Origin: CAZJPS01 sp964548055
GTDB lineage: Bacteria > Patescibacteriota > Gracilibacteria > Peribacterales > Peribacteraceae
DNA: 28,550 nt
Assembly (NCBI GenBank): GCA_964548055.1
Contig: CAZJPS010000010.1
Span: 1-28,550 of the forward strand
Direction: 5' to 3'
In this document: positions 22,689 to 28,550 of the stretch, in pieces
Numbering within the stretch: the stretch's first letter is position 1
Layout: each line of letters starts with the position of its first letter
Translations under genes and position numbers: made by a program
Notes under the pieces: model-generated
What the model was told of the DNA's origin: nothing
The model's database searches: none
The model's input: the letters and a program-made list of their open reading frames with translations, nothing else

Positions 22689-25180
22689 TGCAATCTCACT
22701 TCTTCACTACCGGACTTCATCGTATAGCGCTCAGCGCATATGTAGTAACACTACTCGCTGGCTTTATACCCTCTTCCTATGCGCAAGAAATGAGGGTTCT
22801 GCCTACATTGCACATAGAAGCCGGAAAAACATTTGAAATTATTGGCGACAATGCTGAAGGAACGTACAGCTGGCTCTTGCAAAAAGATCAAACATTCATA
22901 GAAGCAGGACGAGAGCGAGCCTTTCATGTCCGTATTCCTGAAGCAGGTAAATATACATTGGATGGTGCCGTCGATTTTCCAAACGGAGACAGAAAAAATC
23001 TCACTATGACATTGGATGTAGTACCGCCAACTACTGCAACAAATATCAGTGATGCGGATGTCACAACAAGACCTCCTCATACGAACGGTCGTGTTACTCT
23101 CCCGGAAAATCTTCCGGTACTCGCAATTGTTCCTAAGCAATCACGAGATGGAATAGTGACGGCTGATGTTGATGCCAATAAAGATACAAATAATGATGGC
23201 GACACAACAAATGACCGTGATACTGCTAATACACTTTTTGAAACAGATAAAAATACTTTGTACGTCTGGTTTACCGTTACAAACACGCCCACTATTGCCG
23301 TGACAACAACAGGCGGAGTACACACATTTACGGTTACATTCGGTCCAGCCACTACCACTGCAGACATCGAAACAACTCGGCCAACACCCATAACAGGAAC
23401 TATTACAGTAACACCGTGGGATAGCGGACAGATTGGATTTGTATTTGCGGTTCCCGATGCTCCTCAAGATATTGTCCATCAGTGGGATTTTGGTGACGGC
23501 ACGCAAAGCTTACAAACAGAGCCTGTACACAAATATGAACGCAATGGGAGTTACGCGGTACAGGTTTCAGTGCGCAGCCTAAGAGATGGATCTGTGACAG
23601 CAGAAGGTAAAACTACAGTCGACGTAAATACTGTCTCTGAAGGAACGGTATCATCGGCAGCAGGAATAAGTTCTTCGAGTGCGGAAACAACTACCCCTCC
23701 TACAGATCAACCAATCGAAGAACGGCCAACAACATTTACACTTATTCTGCAAATTATTGGCGTTGCTGCCATGGCAATTGTTATTGGGGCTATTGGCACG
23801 TGGCTGTTAGTTCGATTTGCATCACGACGCGGATCTTTGCAGCAAACACTGGAAGATGCTGAAACCAGAATGCTTGGGAAAGGAAAAATACCTGGATCAT
23901 CTATTGATGTTCCTGCGCCTCCAATGGAATTAAAAAGGGAAGAAAATTTAGCAGCGGGCGATAAAATAGAAGAAGATTTGTTTGCTGATGATGTGAAAGA
24001 AGAGAAGAAACCAAATCCGCCCGTACCGCCAAAACCACAGCAGAAAGAACCAGAAGTTATACAGGCAACTGCTGAAGCACCAGCATGGCTACAGCAAGGT
24101 CTTGCCGCAGCAAATACAAAACCCGCCAATGTATCCGCAAATTTTGGTGAAGAGGCAGGAGTAAAACCAAACACTTCACCAGAACTTTCCAAGGAAGAGG
24201 TGCCTCCATGGCTGCAGCAACCAACGCAAGGACCAGAAGCTTCGGCTGAAAAGCCTGCAAATACTGCACAAGTTGCTACGGCTGCTGAAACTAAATCTCC
24301 TGAGCCTTCGGGACCTACAGAACTATTTAGTAAGGGCAAAACGAGTGTAAACATGCCAGGAGTACAAATGACAGAAGAGAAACCTCTTCCTCCTCCACCA
24401 CCTGTGGGAGTTCCTGTTGCCCCTGTTTCAGAAGTAAAAACTGAAGCCGCGGTTCCAAGCGCACTTGCTCCTACAGAACAGAAAACAGAATCGACTCCTC
24501 CAACATCCCCAGTTCCTGAAATTGCCTCTGCTCCTATTCCAACTCCTGAACTTAAATCTACAACGCCAGAACCTATCACTTCAGCAGCACCTGCTCCTGC
24601 AAGTACTCCAATAGTACAAGCACCAGTATCCGCAGCTCCTGATGCAAAAAAAACGATGACCCCAGAGGAAGAAGAGGAACGGAAGAAAAAGGAACAAGAG
24701 AGAAAGAAAAAGAAGCGTCAGCGTTACCGCGAGAATGTGAAGAAGCGCAAACAGGAAGAGAAAGCAGCACCAGTAATAACACCCGATGCTCCAGTTCCAA
24801 ATGCTGCTCCATCGGTGACAACTACCACTACTACCACAACTGTCAGTGCACCTAATCCAACTCCAGCAGCACCCGAAGCAAAACCAGCAGTGGCAGCACC
24901 TGTTCTTCCATCTACTCCTACTCCAGTCATCACGGTAGGTGATGCGCCCGTAGAATCAACTCCTAGTACTCCCGACGATTTGGAAAAGGAATTGAGTGCT
25001 GTGATTGATCAAGTAAAACCAACAGAAGGACAAGTTGGAAAAGCTATGCCAGCAAACCAAACAACAGAGCCTCCTCAGGCAACTACACAAGGAGATGATA
25101 AAATCGCATTTATGATCAGAGCTGATAATATTAATCCAGCAACTGGCGAAGCCCAGAATCCAACACAGAACCAAGAATAA
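22688..25180 (+). CDS. PKD-domain single-pass membrane protein with long Pro/Ala-rich cytosolic tail
   Basis: An 830-residue protein with a signal peptide (about 1-32, ending SSYA-Q). Residues 35-345 are extracytoplasmic, with an Asp/Asn-rich calcium-loop-like stretch (about 160-178) and a PKD domain at about 260-315 (HQWDFGDGT, HKYERNGSYAVQVSV). A membrane helix lies at 351-374. The ~450-residue cytosolic tail is rich in Pro, Ala, Thr and Glu, with two PxWLQQ motifs (PAWLQQGL and PPWLQQPT), a highly charged Glu/Lys/Arg block and an eight-Thr run. PKD domains mediate protein or glycan contacts. The start overlaps the pilin stop (TAATG). The most economical idea is a membrane partner or anchor of the pilin, linking it to cytosolic proteins; no name can be given. 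Confidence 0.85.
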   Translation: MQSHFFTTGLHRIALSAYVVTLLAGFIPSSYAQEMRVLPTLHIEAGKTFEIIGDNAEGTYSWLLQKDQTFIEAGRERAFHVRIPEAGKYTLDGAVDFPNGDRKNLTMTLDVVPPTTATNISDADVTTRPPHTNGRVTLPENLPVLAIVPKQSRDGIVTADVDANKDTNNDGDTTNDRDTANTLFETDKNTLYVWFTVTNTPTIAVTTTGGVHTFTVTFGPATTTADIETTRPTPITGTITVTPWDSGQIGFVFAVPDAPQDIVHQWDFGDGTQSLQTEPVHKYERNGSYAVQVSVRSLRDGSVTAEGKTTVDVNTVSEGTVSSAAGISSSSAETTTPPTDQPIEERPTTFTLILQIIGVAAMAIVIGAIGTWLLVRFASRRGSLQQTLEDAETRMLGKGKIPGSSIDVPAPPMELKREENLAAGDKIEEDLFADDVKEEKKPNPPVPPKPQQKEPEVIQATAEAPAWLQQGLAAANTKPANVSANFGEEAGVKPNTSPELSKEEVPPWLQQPTQGPEASAEKPANTAQVATAAETKSPEPSGPTELFSKGKTSVNMPGVQMTEEKPLPPPPPVGVPVAPVSEVKTEAAVPSALAPTEQKTESTPPTSPVPEIASAPIPTPELKSTTPEPITSAAPAPASTPIVQAPVSAAPDAKKTMTPEEEEERKKKEQERKKKKRQRYRENVKKRKQEEKAAPVITPDAPVPNAAPSVTTTTTTTTVSAPNPTPAAPEAKPAVAAPVLPSTPTPVITVGDAPVESTPSTPDDLEKELSAVIDQVKPTEGQVGKAMPANQTTEPPQATTQGDDKIAFMIRADNINPATGEAQNPTQNQE
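24815..24842 (+). repeat. ACN trinucleotide run encoding eight threonines
   Basis: A short run of ACA/ACT/ACC codons inside the PKD-protein tail encodes eight consecutive Thr. Such runs can change length by slippage without a frameshift. Confidence 0.6.
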
Positions 25181-25216
25181 ATCATGCGCTAGTTCATACT
25201 GGGAGTTTAGATTATT

Positions 25217-26887
25217 ATGACAAATGTGAAGCGTCTGCTTCTTTTGTGGGCACATATTCGTGCGTATATATTCCGATACGAATTCTTCTGTGTTGGTTTA
25301 TTTTTTATTTGCTTCCTTGCAATAGGATTTTTTTCCTTTCGTGATTACGGTGTTCCATACGACGAAGGCACTCTCTCACAACTGGGAATGGAATCGTATG
25401 CATATGTGTTTGAAGGGAAACCGTACCCACAAGATTTACATTTTCGCTTTCATGGAACTGCAGTAGAACTACCGCTATACGCATTAACAAAATTAATAAG
25501 CCACGATGACTCTGCTTCTGCAGCATATGTACGGCGTTTTTGTGTGTTCGTTTTTTTGTTTCTTTCCGTATGGACCTTCTATTTCATAGCACGAAGACTA
25601 ACGCATGATTGGAGGTTGGCATGTGTGGGTTGTCTTTTCTTTGTATTGAGCCCACGCGTATTTGCTCACGGTTTTTACAATTCTCGCGATATTCCAGCAA
25701 TGGCACTTTTTACAGTAGCAATGCTGACACTCCTGCGCTTGCTAGAAAAAAGAACGTATATACGCTCACTCACGCATGGAGTGATGTGTGGTCTGGCACT
25801 TGGCATACGTATGCCAATGCTGATTCTTATTCCAATCACAATAAGTGTCTGTGTATGGGATACGATTACAAAAAGGAATACGCGCGCATTTGTACAAAAG
25901 GAGTTGATGTTGCTTGCAATATTTTTACTTACTGTATGTATCGTCACCATCGCCGTGTGGCCACTGTTGTGGGAAGCGCCCCTTAAGCATCTGTTAGATG
26001 CATATCTTTTCATGAGAAGAACGAGTAACGAGGTTATTTTTTTAGGGAACACATACTATTCGGTTCCATGGTTTTACATACCTGCATGGATAGGCATGAC
26101 GACGCCGCTTTTTTATAGCTTCTTTTTTCTCATTGGCTGTTTGAGTACTATGCACCGCTTCGCGCGAGAGCGATTCAAATTTCTATGGAATGAAAAGCCC
26201 GAACAGCTCATACCACTTGTATGGTTTTTTCTGCCCATCATAGCAATTGTTGTTACAAAAGCTGCTATCTACCAAGAATGGAGACACGTCTTATTTATCT
26301 ATCCTGGCTTCTTACTCATAGCTCTTCTGGGAGTACAGGCGCTCATCAAAAATATCACTCGCACTGTTCACAGGAGATTTGTTTCATTTGCTATTATCGT
26401 ATTCGTAATTATATTCCCTCTTTCAACAACGGGAGTTTGGATGCTGCGTCATCACCCGTTTGAAAATGTATATTACGCAGTACCTAGACAATGGATATCT
26501 TCTTCATTAGACATCGATTATTGGGGCCTTTCAACAAGGCAGGCGGTACAATACATTGCTGATAACGACTCACGACCATTGCTTTCGTACTACTCCCCAC
26601 AAAATCTTGCACTCCTCAATGGAATTGTCTTCTTTAAGGTACACGGAACGCTGCGGATTGTTCCTGTAACAGACATAAAAGTGGCCGATTACGTAGTAGT
26701 GCTAGAGCAACCTGGAATAGAACCCTCGTTACCAGCACTGCAAGAACTATATTCCATCAACGTAGACGGCATGACATTAGTACATGTATACGAGGGAACA
26801 GCGGAAGGAAGGGCTTTTATGGATAGTCTGCGAACTGAGAAAAGTGAAAAACGTCTGCAAAAATTGAAAGAGGCAAGCACCCCATGA
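25217..26887 (+). CDS. GT-C (PMT/ArnT/GT39-like) membrane glycosyltransferase
   Basis: A 556-residue integral membrane protein with about ten or more hydrophobic helices. The first periplasmic loop carries DYGVPYDEG (Asp49, Glu50), the acidic motif typical of GT-C enzymes that transfer sugars from polyprenyl-phosphate donors to proteins or lipids. A second conserved-looking stretch, RVFAHGFYNSRDIPAMALF, lies at about 150-168 and resembles the PMT loop. The C-terminal ~100 residues are soluble. The gene starts 36 nt after the PKD gene and is probably co-transcribed with it and the pilin, so it may glycosylate one of those products. Substrate is unknown. TGA is the stop, followed by the tRNA-His promoter. 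Confidence 0.85.
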   Translation: MTNVKRLLLLWAHIRAYIFRYEFFCVGLFFICFLAIGFFSFRDYGVPYDEGTLSQLGMESYAYVFEGKPYPQDLHFRFHGTAVELPLYALTKLISHDDSASAAYVRRFCVFVFLFLSVWTFYFIARRLTHDWRLACVGCLFFVLSPRVFAHGFYNSRDIPAMALFTVAMLTLLRLLEKRTYIRSLTHGVMCGLALGIRMPMLILIPITISVCVWDTITKRNTRAFVQKELMLLAIFLLTVCIVTIAVWPLLWEAPLKHLLDAYLFMRRTSNEVIFLGNTYYSVPWFYIPAWIGMTTPLFYSFFFLIGCLSTMHRFARERFKFLWNEKPEQLIPLVWFFLPIIAIVVTKAAIYQEWRHVLFIYPGFLLIALLGVQALIKNITRTVHRRFVSFAIIVFVIIFPLSTTGVWMLRHHPFENVYYAVPRQWISSSLDIDYWGLSTRQAVQYIADNDSRPLLSYYSPQNLALLNGIVFFKVHGTLRIVPVTDIKVADYVVVLEQPGIEPSLPALQELYSINVDGMTLVHVYEGTAEGRAFMDSLRTEKSEKRLQKLKEASTP

Positions 26888-26891
26888 TTCC

Positions 26892-26920
26892 TTGGCATAT
26901 ACCCCTATTGCATCTACTAT
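26892..26920 (+). promoter_or_regulatory. Promoter of tRNA-His
   Basis: TTGGCA (26892-26897, 5/6 match), 17-nt spacer, TACTAT (26915-26920). Transcription would start near 26927, leaving a ~45-nt 5' leader in which TGTGATG (26929-26935) and CATCACA (26959-26965) can pair. Confidence 0.7.
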
Positions 26921-26972
26921 AGGGTCCTTGTGATGTCTAAAATTCTGGTCCGTTCTCACATCACAGGTATAT

Positions 26973-27050
26973 GGCGAGCGTAGCTCAGCTGGTTAGAGCA
27001 TCAGGTTGTGGTCCTGAGGGTCGCGGGTTCGAGTCCCGTCGCTCGCCCCA
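26973..27050 (+). tRNA. tRNA-His (GTG)
   Basis: A complete cloverleaf is visible. The acceptor stem pairs the 5' bases with those before CCA and includes the extra G-1 opposite C73 that is specific to tRNA-His. The D-arm is GCTC/GAGC, the anticodon stem TCAGG/CCTGA, and the anticodon GTG lies at 27008-27010. The T-arm is CGGGTTCGAGTCCCG-like, and the 3' CCA is encoded. The gene lies 131 bp upstream of hisS, so tRNA-His and its synthetase are neighbours. Confidence 0.97.
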
Positions 27051-27148
27051 CACATACGTACAACAATGATTTATTTCCAGAAACACCGATATTTTTGCGT
27101 GACAGACACTTCCCAAATTGAACATACACGGGTACACTGCTTCACCAT

Positions 27149-27172
27149 AGCGTGTTATCACGCTGATACACT
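27149..27172 (+). promoter_or_regulatory. hisS promoter with adjoining hairpin/operator-like palindrome
   Basis: AGCGTG-TTAT-CACGCT (27149-27164) is a perfect 6-bp palindrome directly abutting the extended -10-like TGATACACT (27164-27172), which ends 9 nt before the hisS ATG. It could be an operator or, in read-through RNA from tRNA-His, a hairpin. Confidence 0.45.
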
Positions 27173-27181
27173 CCTCTTCTC

Positions 27182-28528
27182 ATGTCTGAGCCACTTTTTC
27201 GCACTCCCAAGGGTACGCACGATGTCCTTCCAGAGGACCATCAGTACATGACGTACATTAAAAAAGCAGTACGCCACCGAGCACGCCAGGCTGGCTACAA
27301 ACGTATTGATCCCCCTATTTTTGAATATCGTGGGGTGTTTGAACGAGGAATTGGAGAGCACACAGATATTGTAGAGAAGGAACTGTTTGTTGTGTCTGGT
27401 CCGCATGCAGAAGAAGGTAGTACAAAAGAATTTGCCCTTCGCCCAGAATTTACAGCAGGCATTTGCAGGGCATACATAGAACACGGAATGCAACAATTGC
27501 CTCAGCCTGTAGAACTGTACTCAATAGGCCAGTGCTTTCGATACGACCGCCCGCAGAAAGGACGCTATCGCCAATTCCACCAATTCGATTTTGAAGTGAT
27601 TGGGCTGAAGGATCCAAGTTTGGATGCACAGCTCATTCACGTGGTTTCTAAAGTGCTGAGTGACTTGAAAATTCTGGATCGGCTCACCCTCCAGCTCAAT
27701 AACATAGGCACACCCGTCACTCGTGCTGCATTCTTGGAGGCACTGAAAGATTACTTCATTGGCAAAGAGCGCCAGTTACCACCATTGGATCAAAAGCGTC
27801 TAGAAACTAATCCTTTGCGATTACTGGATTCCAAGGAAGAGGACACTCAGATTCTATTAAAGAACGCACCTAAAATGGAACAGTTTTTGGATGATGAGAG
27901 TAAGAAATTCCACGAAACGCTTATGGAGTACTTGGACGAATTAGGCGTGAAATACGTACTCAATCCAGGTCTTGTTCGAGGCCTTGATTACTATACTCAA
28001 ACAGTATTTGAGTTCTGGGACAGTTCTTCGGGCGCACAAAATGCTGTAGGAGGAGGAGGCCGTTACGATGGGCTCATTGAATTACTTGGTGGAAAACCTA
28101 CGCCAGGTGTGGGATTTGCAGGAGGGATGGAGCGCGTCATTTGGCACATGAAAGAAGCAGGAGTAACCGTTCCTAATAAGGACCAAGTTGATGTGTTTGT
28201 AGCTCAACTAGGGCCAGAGGCAAAAAAGAAGTGTATCTCGCTCGTCTCACAGCTCCGCGAAAAAGGAATTCACACTGTTGGAGCACTCGGCGAAGCAAGC
28301 CTTAAAAGCCAAATGCGCCTGGCAGATAAATTTGAAGCAAGATACGCATTGCTCCTTGGTAAAATGGAAGTAAAAGAGGGCACCATTATTGTGCGCGATA
28401 TGCGAGCTGGAAAGCAGAAGCAAATGAAATTTGAAGATGCAATACCAGAAGTAGAAGCAATGATAGGCAAAAAAAACTTAGATAAATATGTTCTTAAGGA
28501 TCAAATGGGAGAAGTAGACGAAGATTAA
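27182..28528 (+). CDS. hisS: Histidyl-tRNA synthetase
   Basis: HisRS charges tRNA-His. It is a class II enzyme of 448 residues, with a ~20-residue C-terminal extension over the usual length. The N-terminus has FRTPKGTHDVLP (6-17). Motif 2 is FRYDRPQKGRYRQFHQFDFEVIG at about 119-141. The histidine-specific GLVRGLDYYTQTVFE lies at about 262-276, followed by motif 3 in GVGFAGGMERVI. The C-terminal anticodon-binding domain covers about 335-420. An extended -10-like TGATACACT lies 9 nt before the ATG, and a perfect 6-bp hairpin (27149-27164) sits just upstream in the promoter spacer. It follows the tRNA-His gene and could also be reached by read-through from that promoter. Confidence 0.97.
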   Translation: MSEPLFRTPKGTHDVLPEDHQYMTYIKKAVRHRARQAGYKRIDPPIFEYRGVFERGIGEHTDIVEKELFVVSGPHAEEGSTKEFALRPEFTAGICRAYIEHGMQQLPQPVELYSIGQCFRYDRPQKGRYRQFHQFDFEVIGLKDPSLDAQLIHVVSKVLSDLKILDRLTLQLNNIGTPVTRAAFLEALKDYFIGKERQLPPLDQKRLETNPLRLLDSKEEDTQILLKNAPKMEQFLDDESKKFHETLMEYLDELGVKYVLNPGLVRGLDYYTQTVFEFWDSSSGAQNAVGGGGRYDGLIELLGGKPTPGVGFAGGMERVIWHMKEAGVTVPNKDQVDVFVAQLGPEAKKKCISLVSQLREKGIHTVGALGEASLKSQMRLADKFEARYALLLGKMEVKEGTIIVRDMRAGKQKQMKFEDAIPEVEAMIGKKNLDKYVLKDQMGEVDED

Positions 28529-28550
28529 TTCGTAATTTTTTGTACACTAC

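Noticed and set aside
23707..24579. 290-aa minus-strand reading frame opposite the PKD-protein tail
   Set aside because: Gly/Ser/Val-rich sequence is the shadow of Pro/Ala/Thr codons; no start signal and no family resemblance.
26885..26887. TGA read as glycine (code 25)
   Set aside because: Reading through this TGA would carry the GT-C gene into the tRNA-His; TGA also closes the 7097-7306 gene in an ATGA overlap. Standard stop use fits.
26973..27050. tRNA-His as an integration site
   Set aside because: No duplicated tRNA 3' end or integrase is seen in the window.
27051..27181. T-box or other tRNA-sensing leader before hisS (and before leuS)
   Set aside because: No T-box core sequence or specifier hairpin is visible, and the leuS promoter leaves no leader at all.

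Overview
The window looks like a chromosomal segment of a Candidate Phyla Radiation (Patescibacteria) bacterium, most likely Peregrinibacteria- or Peribacteria-like. The reasons are compact gene packing, many lineage-restricted small proteins, almost no Shine-Dalgarno sequences, and a typical CPR set of envelope genes (a type IV secretion-like ATPase, a two-helix VirB2/TrbC-like pilin, a 3D-domain protein, RlpA, a GT-C glycosyltransferase). TGA works as a stop (GT-C gene, the 7097-7306 gene), so the code is table 11, not the TGA=Gly code of Gracilibacteria. The phylum assignment is inference.

Layout. 184-4713 (minus): an unknown gene, then dnaG and rpoD, a remnant of the classical macromolecular-synthesis cluster. 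4754-6205 (minus): an RsmF/NOP2-type rRNA m5C methyltransferase. 6272-7689 (plus): four small orphan genes. 7696-10200 (minus): leuS. 10293-12924 (plus): an unknown gene, der and a small zinc-ribbon gene. 12959-22247 (minus): a long run of a LOG/SLOG-fold protein, mltG, ybaB, an unknown gene, a TraG/HerA-like ATPase, rlpA, a 3D plus peptidoglycan-binding protein, and a truncated M24 peptidase. 22323-26887 (plus): pilin, PKD/transmembrane protein and GT-C glycosyltransferase in one tight operon. 26973-28528: tRNA-His(GTG) followed by hisS.

How the genes work together. One half is core information processing (sigma factor, primase, two aminoacyl-tRNA synthetases, ribosome assembly and rRNA methylation). 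The other half is cell envelope: three peptidoglycan-active proteins (MltG, RlpA, 3D/PGB), a secretion-type ATPase, a pilin translationally coupled to a PKD-domain membrane protein with a long cytosolic tail, and a lipid-linked-sugar glycosyltransferase.

Two structural signals stand out. First, about ten genes have a -10 hexamer ending only 5-10 nt before the start codon, often with a -35 at 16-17 nt, which implies leaderless transcription. This also corrects several start codons (leuS, the 3D protein, ybaB). Second, the window carries degenerate tandem heptamer repeats (units such as GGGATTT, GGGACTT, CCTAGTC), often as facing inverted arms and sometimes forming canonical G-quadruplex motifs. 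They lie between genes and also inside conserved genes in frame: exactly nine heptamers (63 nt, 21 codons) in leuS, and a large inverted pair in the rsmF-like gene. A related 9-nt-period inverted repeat starts at the premature-looking stop codon of the M24 peptidase gene.
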